Positions 11,207-23,454 of a DNA stretch of 64,000 nucleotides are shown piece by piece (positions within the stretch are counted from its first letter, which is position 1; each line of letters starts with the position of its first letter). The stretch is from positions 124,001 through 188,000 of the forward strand of contig KV918897.1 in assembly GCA_002049455.2 (NCBI GenBank). Reading direction: 5' to 3'. The notes under the pieces were generated by a model. The model did not search any database. It was given only the letters and a program-made list of their open reading frames with translations, and was not told where the DNA came from. This stretch comes from Porphyra umbilicalis. Its lineage: Eukaryota > Rhodophyta > Bangiophyceae > Bangiales > Bangiaceae. A program made the translations under genes and the position numbers.

Positions 11207-13509
11207 TCTTGTAGACTGCTAAGGATGGGACCAGCCGGTCGAGAGGCTGAGGGAGGAGGTAGCGCGTTGGGGCAGTAGAGGAGGGGGGGGACGCGGCAGA
11301 GAGCTTGTGTTCGACATCAGGCAGTGGGTTGACTTGGTAGGTGGTGAGCAGTATGGGTGTTCCAAACACAAAGAAGCAAATATGCGACAGACTTAATACT
11401 ATAAAACAGATCCCTCGAGGAGCGCCGGCACCGCAAATCGGAGCACAGTGTGCGAAAAGCGCTGAAGGTCGGCGGCGGGGGGGGGGGGGCAAGGAGAATC
11501 CGCGACGCGGGGGGGCGGGTAACAACCCACTGTGGCCGCAGAACCGCGGGGGACGGGAGGCAGCAGCGTGGCCACAGAATATCACCGAGATGTGCGGTGC
11601 CGTAGCCGCCGGTGGCACCTGCGGCCGAGCCGACGGCGGCACCACTTGCACGTGCGCACGAGCGGTGCGCCGCAACCTCTCATGGGGTGGGCAGCAGTAA
11701 TGAGAGTCTGAAAAAATGCAGAAAAAAGCGTGGGGCGGCGCGCTGCCGACACCGTCCATGCAGGCGTGAGCGACAGCCAAGCTCTGAATAGCAGCTGAAA
11801 AGGAGGGTAAGTTGCGAGGCGCGGAGGGGGAACGTGAGGCAGCTCACTGCTACCGCAGACTGTGCGCGATGCAGGGGTCGGCGGTAGGACAGCACGCGCT
11901 CGGTGAAGAGCAGCGCGCGGCCGACGCCGTTGACGTGTGCGGTGGGCGCGCGGCGCACTCCTCACGCCGTCATGGGTGAGCGGTCCACGGCCATCTCGGT
12001 GCGGGCCTTCTTTGCAGGGGGCGGGGGCAGGCTCCATGTTAACCGGTAACCTATTCAATTGTGCCGTGCAACCTCAGGCAGCATCTATCCAACCGCGTCA
12101 ACCCACGACTGCGCGCCCCTGACCCACCGCCCACGAATCCTGGACCAGCCGCAATCCAACAAGACGCTGGCCTGTTACTCTGCCTCGCCGCATCGCATCC
12201 AATGTTGCTGTAGCCCACCGGTTCCTCTATCTTTTTAGTCCCACCATCTTGGGCCAGGTCAGCCATGCTGAACTTTTATCGAGAATTTGAAGCCACGTCT
12301 CGCGAACGAGCATCAGGTAAGAGCCGTTAGACGCACAGCCGTTCAGTTTTCGTCTCCTTGGCTCCGGTAATTGTTGTCACACACGCTTCGGGATGAAGAT
12401 GGAGACATCATTGCTTCCAGAATTCAAGAGGTGGTGTATGTTTCTTGAGGGTTCGGTCGTTGACAGGCGCGTCGGGAGTACGCCCAGTTCCAACTCGTAG
12501 GGGCGTCATGCGCACCCACGGGCCACCATGGTGCCGCGCCACGGCGCATTTCGTCCCTCGGCCGAACACCCAGTCATCTCGCAGGAAACGCATAAAAGAG
12601 TATGGTTCAACGGCGGTATCCAGCTCAACCTCACAGTCAAGCAATGGTCATGCCCACACGTAGCCCGCACGGGAGCCTATCGACGCGTTAGCCGTGGAGC
12701 ACCTGTCGTACTATTGTCGATTTTGCCAAAACTTGGAGAGTCCAGGCATAACAAAGAGGTGCTTTTGTGCGTTTGATTGGCCCAGACATCGATCGGGGTG
12801 ACTGGGGCCCCTGCAGCTTTTGGTACATTATTTATATACTCTCCATTTGAGACGGACGGTTCGACACGCACAGCAGCGACGGCATCCCGAGAGCCAACGG
12901 CCGTACAGCGCCTTCGTGCTTTTCACGGGGTGCCAGAGCACACACTGCTGACATAATTCACCAAATATTGTCCTCGGGAGCTCTCTGCGGTAAGGAATCG
13001 CTCTCATACGTCCTCAAGCCTCTTGAATACACCAAAGGCACCGTGGATAATTCTGTGCCGCCAGAAACTCTTGGGTTACCCAGTTCACGGGCATTTATCG
13101 CATTGCGCCCGTCATCGTACTCATCTGCTTCCGTCACTGGCCTCGGTGTGTGGAGATCCTGAGGATTAATCGGCGGCTACGCCTGCAATACACCCCTCTA
13201 GTGCGGGCAGCGTTCGACTTAGACGAAAAGCGGGCGGTGCATGATGTGGTTCCCGGGCTGTCATGTGGAATACGGCCACCATGAAGGCGAGTGCCTCCGC
13301 CAAAGTAGATTTTTCTTCTGGCAGCGGCTGTGCTTATGGCGTCCGCTGTTTCGAGCTGTTTCTCCGATGTCTCTTGCAAGAGGCACCCTGAAGTGGCTGG
13401 CCGGCGCGCCCGTGCACGAAAAGGGAGCCCTTTGGAAGTGGTATGAGGAGAGAAGAAGGACCGCTGGCGAAGACAGCCTTTGAAATAACCGAAGGCCGCT
13501 TTGTTCTGT
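11207..13509. other. Region without a supported gene
   Basis: Short open frames occur on both strands, none with recognisable motifs. GC-rich blocks (11280-11560, with G10 at about 11480) alternate with more balanced sequence. Nothing further is seen. Confidence 0.4.
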
Positions 13510-14313
13510 TCACATGTTGACAAAGGCATTCGTAAAGAATCGTGCTCGCTCTACCCCCTCTCTAGAGGTCAGAAATGCACTCGGCATGTCCTCCAAACCA
13601 TGCCGCCCAACCCAGTCTGCCCAGTCGTGCTCCACGCAAAGAACGCGCAACACACGGCTCACCGGCTCACGCCCAAGCACGGGGGTCACACGGACGTCGC
13701 GCACGTTGAAGCGCAATTTATTGCAACGGTAAGCTGCAAACGGGCAGCCCGCCACGGCTGCCACGCTGCGAGGGCGCTCTACCACCAGAAGGCCCACCGG
13801 CCGCTTGCCAACCCCCGTGACAACAACGCGGGCGCAGCCGACTCGGAGGACATCGTGAGCCGACGTGTACTCTATCCAATCCAGCCACGGGGCGCCAAGG
13901 TCAGCCTGAGACGCACGTGCAATCTGCCGCCGCTTGCCCCCGCGCCGCAGCGCCGCGCCGCGCGCCAGGTACGTCCCAACTGCGACCGTCACGACGTCAT
14001 TGCTTCGGAGCTTCTGGCATTGGGCCAATCTCTCGAAGCGACCCTCCTCATGGAGGATTCCCACGCGAGAACGGGCACGGTGCCGACGGAGCCTGGGCGC
14101 ATAGTCTTCACCGGCTGCGGCAGCAGCGGCCGCAGAGGGTATCGCAGGCCTTTCGTCGGCACTGTCAGGTGTAGCTGGCGGGGCACTGAATGCATGAGAA
14201 GCCGGCAGACCTGCCTCGGCTTCCTCATCATTCGGAGCGATAGAGTCGTCCGTGGCGCCGTCTTCGTTGTCCGCTACTGCCCAGTTCAAGATGTCCGCGG
14301 CCTGCTCGGCCAT
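13510..14313 (-). CDS. Hypothetical protein, possibly transposon-derived
   Basis: An ATG at 14313 opens 267 residues without low-complexity runs. An acidic start (AADILNWAVADNEDGATDDS) and an Ala/Pro linker lead to a basic segment (APRLRRHRARSRVG). A beta-rich region follows: SNDVVTVAVGTYLARG, then WLDWIEYTSAHDVLRVGCA, then VVVTGVGKRPVGLLVVERP, and near the end VLRVLCVEHDWADW. The beta-rich part recalls the C-terminal segment that follows the catalytic core in some large DNA-transposon transposases, but this is a resemblance of pattern only. It lies just left of another decayed transposase. Function unknown. Confidence 0.4.
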   Translation of the reverse strand: MAEQAADILNWAVADNEDGATDDSIAPNDEEAEAGLPASHAFSAPPATPDSADERPAIPSAAAAAAAGEDYAPRLRRHRARSRVGILHEEGRFERLAQCQKLRSNDVVTVAVGTYLARGAALRRGGKRRQIARASQADLGAPWLDWIEYTSAHDVLRVGCARVVVTGVGKRPVGLLVVERPRSVAAVAGCPFAAYRCNKLRFNVRDVRVTPVLGREPVSRVLRVLCVEHDWADWVGRHGLEDMPSAFLTSREGVERARFFTNAFVNM

Positions 14314-15100
14314 GAGCGAATGCTCTGAGAGCCCGTGGTCGGTGCGAGTGTAGGCACTCTTGACCAGGGCCTTTCAGAATCCGGGTTTTTCAGCAGAATC
14401 TGGGATATATTCAGATAAATCCGGATTCATCCGCTAAAGTCTTCTCGCCATTCAATATGAGAGCAAAGCGGAGGACACTGCTGGAAAGCGCACCTCATCC
14501 TCAGGCTCTTCGTATAAAGACTGATGAATATAAAATGTTGCTGCGAGCAGGATGCCGCTGCATGCAAATCAGTGCTTCATCCGATTCATTATTCCGAAGC
14601 CCCTGCTCTTGACGCCCTTTTGCTTGGCTTGGCGCGCACGATCAGCTCTCGCTGCACACGGAGGAGTCACAGACTCCGTCTTGTGGGTATCAAGAAAGAG
14701 GCGTGGGCACGCCTAGTTAAGCTGGCTCTTTTGGATTTGAAAGTCACAGTCGCAATACACAAATTGGACGACCGCACCACGAATCTTGTGTGGGCGAGAG
14801 AGACCGTCACGGGCTCGACATGAAAGAGGCAAATTGGCGCCGCGTGTTGCTCGCCAGGAGGTCGACCTGCTGCACGATTGCCTTTGGCGGGGCCCTTCTT
14901 CCCTTGTGCCACCGCTCGCCCACCCTCCCCCCCGCCCCACTCCACTCTTCACAATGAATGGCAGAGCCCCCGGGTCAGACAAGACTCTGCCGGAGCAGAA
15001 TTCTTGTACAGCCATGCTGCGCCGAGGCAGAGGCTCACCAGCGTCCCCGATGCTGTCTCTGTACCTTCTCAATTTTTCGTGAGGCGCTTGACGGGAGCTG
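14314..15100. other. Spacer with a small AT-richer inverted repeat
   Basis: At about 14379-14440 aatccgggttttt..cagaatctgg is followed by cagataaatccggatt in inverse arrangement, a possible small foldback sequence. No gene is supported up to 15100. Confidence 0.35.
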
Positions 15101-18100
15101 GTGTCACCCATCTATTGCGCACACGGTTGGGATCCCCGCTGGGAGCTGGCTCTGAAAGTGGCAAGAGTCCTCATGCAACCAAAACTCATTTCGCCTGCAG
15201 GCGGCATTAAAGCAAAGAACCGCCGCCGCTCACTTCTGAATGTTCCGGGCCACAGTGTGCTCTCCTCCGCCCAGCTGGCAGCTGCTTTTCCAGATAAAGT
15301 GCTTGCGTTTTTCTGTTCGACTTGTTCTGGATGTTTTCTCAACCGTAAAAAGCAAGCGCGCGTTTGGCGCGACGCCTCACTGCTAACCCAGGACGGCGCC
15401 AATTTGGTTATCGCCGTTGGAGCAGCAGCACGTCTTCCGTTTCGGCGGGGCAAGGTGGGGTCTTACACCGATCCCCACGGGGTCTCGCACCGCCTGTGCG
15501 AGCCATGCTATGCGTGGCAGCGGTGACACCGATCGATGCTGCCATCCATGAAGGCTGACAGCAGTGGCTCTGTCAGCGGAGCCGATGCGCCGCCTGCGTT
15601 CAGTTTCGAGGTGGGCTGGACAGCCGCCGCCGTTGCTGGTTTCTGTCAGCCTCACCCCTCACAGCCCGTCAGGCTTCAGGGTGGGGGCGGTACCGGGGTG
15701 TCCGGCCATTCAAGTGGCGTGTCGCTGGCTCCCGCGGGGGCAGCGGCATGGGCCATGCCAGCCGCCAAGACATGTGATGCGCCCTCCCCCCCCCACCGTC
15801 GCGGCCACTCGCTGCCGTCACAGACGACGGATGACTGGACTGGCTCTGTCGGCGCCGCCCATGCGCCGCTTGTGCCTCGTTCTGGGGAGAGCGTAGTGCA
15901 GAGCGCATCTTTACCTGCTGTTCAATCCCTCTGGCCACCCTCTCACCGCTGCGACCGGCCACTGACCGCCCAGACTGGCGACGAAGCGAAGTTGGGCGGT
16001 TCGGTTTGTGCCTCGCCGGTTGACGGTCCCTACGCCTAGGCATCTAGCTCGGCTGTGCCGTCGCCATCCGGCGCGGCATCTATACCCCCTGAATCCCCCC
16101 GCCTCTCTGCGGCTGATTTGGTGTAGGAGTTTGTGACAAGGCTGGGGGAGGCACGAACGCCAGCGGAGGTTGAGTCTCTGGCCCCTCAACGGGTTGTGCA
16201 GCTATCCTTAGCAAGACGTGCCCACTCAGCGTGTCGGTGTCACACCCCAATGGGCGTATCAGCGTTTACACTCGCCGCCCCACTGTGCTCAAGCAGAAAG
16301 TGGGCAGAAGTCAAACCAATAACCTCTTGGCGGCGGGTGTGCGTTCCCAGAGTGGCGCCGCAGGGGAACGGGGCACCAAAAGACTCCCAGCGCGCCCGAC
16401 CGCCGCTGAGCAAGTCGGGCTGCTGGCTTCCATTGGACTCAGCGACATCAAGTTCATCCAGATACGGTTGTTCTTTGGTGGGGTGCGCAGCCCAATGGCT
16501 AGTCGGCCTGTCTTTCGGGCGGCGCGAGCCGCCTTGACGGCACTGCCCGCTAATGAGGTTTCCTTACTGGACACTGGCACTCATCTGGCCCACCTCTCGT
16601 GGGCAGTGGAAGGCCGGCTATCTCAGCTGTGATCCGCCGGCTTGTTCATTGAACGGCCGTCGTTTGATTCGCAGGGCGTGCCCGTCTCCCAGACTCGTGA
16701 TTACGAGGCTCCCTTAGATGGGACACCTACGTACCACGATTCCTGCCCTCCCGCCGTCATGCGAGATGCTCATATCTCTGTTGGCCTGGACCGAGGAGGT
16801 GACCCAACTTCTGTGAAGGTTTTCATGGGGATTTTGAACCAAGACAGTCCGAACAAACTAGAGAATACCCTTCTCATGGCAGTATGCCCTGAGTCTATGG
16901 ACAAGTACCCCAAGGTGGCTGCTATACAAGCCCCACATGAGGCGCAGTTACGTCGACTGGCTCTCGCTGGGGTGGTCGTTGGGCCCCATCGGCGGGCAGT
17001 GCGCGTGTTTGTGAACAGTGACTACCCCGCTGTTGGTAACACGACAGGCCACAAGGGGCATAGTTCATCGCTACCATGCCCCTTCTTCTTGGGCACTAAG
17101 TGCTCTAGTGACCGCCGATGCGTTCTGGTGGATACTTTTTGGACCATCCAAGACTTGACTGCAGCGCACCCACCGAGGACGGCCGGCCATTTAAGGGAAA
17201 TGCGTACTGCATACCAATCGTCTGGGCAGACTCTGGGAGGACTTGGGCTGGACACCCATTTGTCCATCAAGCGGACGCCGGTTATCATTGTGCCACCATC
17301 CCAAATCGTGCCCCTTCCACTGCACTTGCTGATTGGGTTGACGCTGCGGATGCTACGACTAGCCATTGAGGCTGTCACGCAAGCGCGAGGCTTGGCAGCA
17401 GGACTGCAGTTTTCGCACACGCTGACGGCTGTGTTGAGCGTGAAGATTGGCGTGGAGGCAGTGCCATATCATGGAGGCAACTTAGTTGGTCGGCACTGCC
17501 ACGCCATTGCGTCAAGGAGCGACGCAGTCGTGCGAACACTGCGATCTCTCCTGCCAACTACGTCGCTCGCCTCTTACGAGCGGGTGTGGACGCTATTCCG
17601 GGGGCTCATGTCCACGCTCAATGGAACAGCGATTATCCCCCCGGCTCAGCAGAGGCAGTTCAATACTGACGCCCGGGCGTTTGTAAGACTCCTCCAAGTA
17701 ACATTTCCTTGGGTGAGCATTTCGCCCAAGCTTCACGTGCTCTGTTCTCATACGTGAGAATTCATGGGGCTGTGGGGCAGCACTGGTCTGTATGTAGAAC
17801 AGGCCATCGAGTCCTGGCATGGGTTTGACAACCAGAACACGGCGCGGTTTACGGCGGAGACGCCTCTACCTTCCTGTCGCAAGCTGGTGCAGACCATGGC
17901 TTTGAGCGGTTCAGACTCGGATGCTCCAACGCGGGCGAACGCGCCGACTCGCAAGCGGAGCCATGGGCCCCGCAAAGCCATTGGGCCAGGGGACCGGCGG
18001 CTGCGACGCAATAAGCCCTGCCGGCGAGAGTGTCTGGCGACTTTGGAGAGTACGGCCGTGGACCGGGCCAAGTGGGCGATCGACCAGTTTGATGAGGCCA

Positions 18101-18135
18101 ACCAGGTGATTGTAGCTTTCTCCAAGAAATCGTGA
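15101..18135 (+). pseudogene. Decayed DDE transposase, possibly CACTA/EnSpm-like
   Basis: The N-terminal part (15101-15526) has paired Cys that could bind zinc (CSTCSGC, then CEPCYAW). The central and C-terminal parts lie in one frame from 16231 to 18135. They include LLASIGLSDIKFIQIR, ISVGLDRGGDP (candidate first Asp), KVFMGILNQDSPN, VNSDYPAVGNTTGHKGHSSS (candidate second Asp, like the DYPA.G block of CACTA transposases), then IVPPSQIVPLPLHLL, and lastly YVEQAIESWHGF (candidate Glu). In-frame TGA codons lie at 15524-15526, 16630-16632 and 17755-17757, and a frame change near 16210 separates the N-terminal from the central part. The superfamily is uncertain. No terminal repeats were found. 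Confidence 0.5.
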
Positions 18136-20321
18136 TTTTCCGCCCATGGCGGGCTGTTTGCATTTTTGCTGTTCAGAAGCTGTGAGCATCGGGCACTTTC
18201 ACGCACTTGGATATATGGAGCAGAGCTTGACATGAGATCAAGACAACGTGGAAATTGATTGCATCCTGTGAAAGTGCTGCGAGCTCGTATTGCATGTTCA
18301 TTGGTCCTGAGGATCTTTCGGCGTAGGAGAAGTGCATCTTCGCGGAAGAAAGTGCTCTGCATCTGACAGCAGCCGACAGAGATGACATCAGCCAATGGTA
18401 GGCCGTAATTGTGTGGGACACCCAATGAGGATGTCCAAAATCCAAAAGAGCCGCTCAGGGGGGTCTTAACTAGGCGTGTGGGGGCGGGGGCGGGGGGGGA
18501 AGTGGAACAGGGGTGGAGACAGCGGCGTCAACGGTGGTCGTGACGACGGTGCGCAGCCCACACAGCAGCGACAGGGGAAAGCAGCGGTGAGTTAGGCCCA
18601 GTCTTGACGACAAGCTCTCATCGTGCACGCACGCGTGTGAACCAATGAGAGTGCTGCAATCCAATCATGCCCGCTTCATTTCTACAAATCTCCCTCGAAC
18701 GGCGGTTCCGCACACGCAGGACTTACTACTCAAGACGGGCCCCTTTTGGGGCGATTGGGGTCGTGACGAGAGAGTATGCGAGATTTCTTGGAATATCTCG
18801 CGCTCTAACTCACATGCTGAGGCCACCAGGTGATCCTAGTTAGGTTCTCGAACCCGGGTCGACTCTCAGAAAGAAAAGCCCCCACGTGACCGATGACGGT
18901 ACGTGACACCACGACACGGGAGCAGAGATGGACAATCGCTCGTAGAGCGCTTCTGGCCACAGCTCTCTGCTGTTTGACAGCAATCGAGATCGCGTGGCTG
19001 GCGTCCATCAATCCCTTCGGCACCCGATTTGCAAATGTTTCTCGTTCGTCGTGACGACCACCCCCGGCCCAACACAACTAAAACCAGGGCTGAGACGTCA
19101 TATTTGGGTCCATCACGTTCACATGCGCTCACGGTCAAGCCATGGCCTTCCCAACAGCGATCGCCAAATCACGATCGCGTGACGGAATCCTAATCATGAA
19201 ATCCTGGACAATGGATCTCGTTCACTTTTGAGCAACCAGCTCTCCAAGTGAATGGCACTTAAGTGCGAATTCACTGTGTGGGGGGCCCTCGTGCCATCCA
19301 CACACAAGACTCCGGATGCTGAGAAGGAATCCTGTCCAATCGTGAGTTCCGAAATAGTTAATTTCTGGCTGTCGTCGTATCCCATGGAGCGCTCACTGCC
19401 AATTGTTAACCCAACTAAGGTGACGACGGGCCACCAGATGCCCGTTCGTTTCAGCCCGATGATCCAACCTGAAAAGTCACCCAGAATGTTTCACAACGTT
19501 TGAAGGTTCTATCAGGCTTCGACCCTTGGCCAGATGACTGTACGGCATGGCTGGCCAAAACAAATGAGACTGTCAGCTCTTTCTGAGTATGTCTTGTGAC
19601 TTCATCCATTCTTTCTGTTTATTGTGACATTGATCCCATCTCTTTTACTCAGGTGGCAACCAACAATATGTAATGATGTTCATATTTCCTTGTGGCTATC
19701 GGCGTCACCTGTGCCAGGCCACCACTGCCCTTCGAATGATGACATTCAGAAGGGATGTTGATTGCGATGCTGGCGGCAGTGACGGTGCTGCCGCTAGCGC
19801 GCGCCGAAGAGGCGGCGCTACATTTGGTGGCGGCAGTGCGTGTGGCAGTGGCCGCGCCGCCGTCGGCAGGTGCGGGCATGTCTGCGATGGTCGGGTGGGG
19901 AGAACCGCTCTTGGCGGCGCTGTGGGCGGACATGGCAGTGCAGCCATTGCCACCCAGCGACGAGCTGTCGCTTTCCTTCTGTGATAGTTCCCCCGTCTTG
20001 TCTTGTTGCTATCTATGACATCCTGTCTGGTTTTCTATCTTGATGCAAGTTTTATCTTTCGCTCCTTTTCTTCCTTTTCTCTTGTCCTTTGCACGGCCGC
20101 GCGTCGCCGACATTGCCCGGTCTCAGTCACAGGCAGCAGTTCCTTTCGTTACGTCGCCGCCCCATGGTCAATTTATTGAGCCCCAACCACTTGGTGGCAA
20201 GGTCGTGTAGCCGGGGTTGCAAACGGCTCGTTTCCCTCACCTACAGTACCCCCCGCATGGACAAATAAAAAAAACCATGTCACCAAGGGAATTCGATCTA
20301 GCTATCGATTACTTTTTTCAT
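18136..20321. other. Region without a supported gene
   Basis: More than 2 kb of moderate GC without a convincing coding frame. A pair of aactagg/cctagtt words at about 18469 and 18833 might be ends of a small element, but the similarity is too short to call. Confidence 0.35.
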
Positions 20322-20323
20322 TA

Positions 20324-20764
20324 TTGCTGATCCCCCAATTCTGTCCTCGTCGACCAGGAACGGTTCCTGGCGGTACGGTTCTTGTGGAACTGGCCATCTA
20401 TTGGTTAAACGCAGCCGTAAACAGCTGCTCAGCCCGAATCTGAGGCGTCCTATTGGCTCTCCCTCCGCCGCTTCCGTCCAGAACCGAGATCCTTCTTTTT
20501 CTTGAGATTTTCTTCGGATCACTTCCGTGTGAAGGGAGCAACCGGCCCGCAATCGTTGGGATATCGAGATTTTCTGGGAGATACGCAGAAAAGTGCAGAA
20601 AAACGAAGGCGTCGATTGTGCGATTGGGGGCCGAACGGGCACATTCTGTAAAGATCGGGCCGGACATGCACTGCTGTCGGACTGCTCGACCAATGAGAGA
20701 TCTGCATTCATTGCCGTTCCACTACCGTTCCGGGGCGATGAGGACAGAATTGGGGGATCAGCAA
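20324..20764. mobile_element. 441-bp MITE with TTGCTGATCCCCC ends, TA target duplication
   Basis: The left end ttgctgatcccccaattctg and the right end cagaattgggggatcagcaa are perfect inverse complements. TA flanks both sides (20322-20323 and 20765-20766). Frames inside are short and unrelated to any protein I know. The ends match the element at 8844-9242. The perfect ends suggest a younger insertion than that one. Confidence 0.85.
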
Positions 20765-20766
20765 TA

Positions 20767-22130
20767 GTAGCTCAAATGAACTCTGTGTTAACGTTCCTAT
20801 CGACAGAAGGCCCCTTCCCTGTCCCCAACAGGCACTCAGGCCAGGGATGTGGGTCGATAACTATCACGAGATAATTATAATCCTAATTATCTCAGAATTA
20901 TCGAAATCATGCCAGCACGCACTGAAAATGATGGTCTGTGGGCCACGTGTTCGCATCTAATTTGCAGATATACGTGTCATGTAGCACGTAGAACAAGCGG
21001 ATCCTGGACTCGCTGACACCGCCTCATTCGATCTTTGCCGGCGGAGCTCGCCTTTTCATTGCCCCTGCTGCACGACGGGCAAGTGCGGACCCGACCGCCG
21101 CCGTGCAGGTGGGACGAGTACTGCTATTAGCCATGCTACACTCCTGCCCGGCCGTACGCCGCGTGGCTTCGGCCGCCGCTATCGCAGTCGTGATGGTGTG
21201 TGTCGATTCGGCGGTCGTCGCCATCGACTTCCCTCCCACATGTGTGCCATCTCTTCGCAAGCTGGTCGTCATGTCTCCTCGCCCCGGCATTCGTGAGGGC
21301 AACGCCTCACACACCCCAACCTTGATGAGAGTGGCCGTGTTGCGATCGCAGTCGACCCACAACCACCGCCCCCTCCGACCCCGCCCCCGTCCGCTGCAAA
21401 CGAGGCGGCGGCCGCCGCATGAGCTGTCCTTCACGTCGCTCCAATGACGGCGAGCACGTACCGTGCGGTAGAGGCGGCGCCCGACCACCACAGGCATCGT
21501 GTGGAGGAGCGCGAGAGACATAGCGAAGGAGAACTAACAGTCTGCCAGACGAGACATGAATCAGGTCGTCCATCAAGTCATTACAGACACAGTCGGGCTG
21601 ATGGTTTCTGTAACCATAAACGATAAGTACTGCTAAATACTGAGAACAGAAACCATCAATGATGATTTCGTCGAAAGTCTACGACCCTGACTCGGGCCGC
21701 CTCTATGAACGAAAAGTAGAAACTGAGAACTGCATTGGATCGGTTTGTGACTGCTTGTAGATGTTCTCATGAATTTCGTTGTATCCAAAAAGGAATCCAT
21801 TTTATCCATTCCTTCCATGAACCCCCTGGTGGTCGCGGGCTCGTTTCCAATAGCGATGGCCCCGGCGGTAGTTTACGCAGTACCCTCGTGGCGCTGCCCT
21901 GGGCCACTCCACGTACTCGTGCGGCCATTGACAGCGGAGGCGGTGCCTCATTCCGCTCCTTCTCATCGCCGCGTGCAGGCCATGTAGCACCACCCGGTCG
22001 GGGGTGGTGCCAAGGCACCGCGCGGGGGGAGCCAGCGTCGAGCGGACACGACCCCCAGGCCTTGTGTCCCCTCGGGGCACGGATCTAGCGCCCACACTAG
22101 GCGGAATCACGAACGCGAATTTGGGACGGC
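20767..22130. other. Region without a supported gene
   Basis: It contains a small AT-rich hairpin-like sequence at about 20870-20910, a foldback with gatggtttctgt at about 21600 and acagaaaccatc at about 21647, and Cys/Arg-rich open frames at 21024-21521 that I do not call. Confidence 0.35.
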
Positions 22131-22201
22131 GGCCAGACTGTTAACCACCGTTACACTTGTCAGGAGCGCCCGCACGAAATCGGTGAGACGACCGATCAGC
22201 C
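22131..22201 (+). repeat. Left terminal inverted repeat of the Harbinger element
   Basis: It starts ggccagactgttaacc and pairs with the complement of 27776-27862. Differences are single-base substitutions; the matched 62 bp needs no gap. Confidence 0.8.
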
Positions 22202-23454
22202 ACGGGCCAGGTCAGGTGTCTTTCTTTGAAAAGCTTCAACTAACTTCTACACAGGTGTCAGCGAATCTGTGACAAATGGGCGATCAAGCCCAGCGACTCT
22301 GCGAACTGGACAGCTCCCACCGCCCCTGCTCTGTGACCAGTTCAAACGTCGAGGGTGGGCCTCGGCTGAACCAAGTTGGTAAATAGTCAGCCCCGTGAGT
22401 CGCGTTCCTGATTGGATCAGGCGAGGCGACGCCTTCAACGTTGACCCCTGGTCCGCCAAAGCTGACGACAGCACACTGCAACGCTGCTCATGCGAGAGGC
22501 GTGGCGCCTGCGTACAAGCATGCGCAGCCTGCGGGCCTTCCGTTGATGCCCCCCGTCTGTAACGACCTGCTTGCACTCGCGCAGATGCCTAGCGGCCTGT
22601 GCGACCATCTCGATAGGCTGGACCGGTCTCAACTGCCACCGGCGATGTGGAGACGCCTGCATCCGGTGCACGCTGCTATTGTGCCGTGCGCAGTCATCGC
22701 TGCTTTTGTCGCGTCGCAGGCTCGTTTCGACCGGAGCGTCCTTTGTACATGAGGCACACCTGGTGAGCGTGCCAAGGCGTTTGCCTCTTTTTGGTTCTCG
22801 GTGTCTAGCGCCTGAGTGGCGCCGATACAGCAGCCCGCAGATGCCACCCCGTCCTTTCTTCGCCACCCCACCTGCCACCGACCATCGTTTTTATTCGCTC
22901 CTGTCCTTTGCGGCGCCGAGTGCGGAGGCTATCCATCTGCCCCTTGCTTGGTACTGACGTCTGTGCCCACGCGCTCCTTCTCAGCCGTGCCACACACATT
23001 CAGGTGAGTGCTGATCCGTCCTTGTTTTGGGTGGGTCGAGATTCTGCCCGCCCCCGTCCCGACCGCGAGTGACATCTACTCGCTATGTGCCTGGAGCGCT
23101 GCATCACTTATGCCTCGTTGCCGAGCGCCGATCATCGTGGAAGTGTGAGGCTGGTGGGCTGGTTCTGACCCCTTGCTCGTGCTGTGGTCCGCGGGTTGAT
23201 TTCTTCCCTCTGCGTGCATCCGTTGCTCGCTATCCCTTGTGCCTGATCAAGTATTTGACAAACAAACAGCAGGCACAATGGACGGTCGCCCTCCCTCGCG
23301 ACTGCGCCCCTTCTCCTCCTTCCTTGCGGGTGGTCCGTCACAGCCGCGCCGACAAGCCGATCCCCCACACATCGACTCTCATCTAGGCGTGCACAATGCG
23401 GCGGGCACCGCGTAGTCCACCCCCCCTGCGTTGGTTCCTCTGGCCGCCTTTGGC

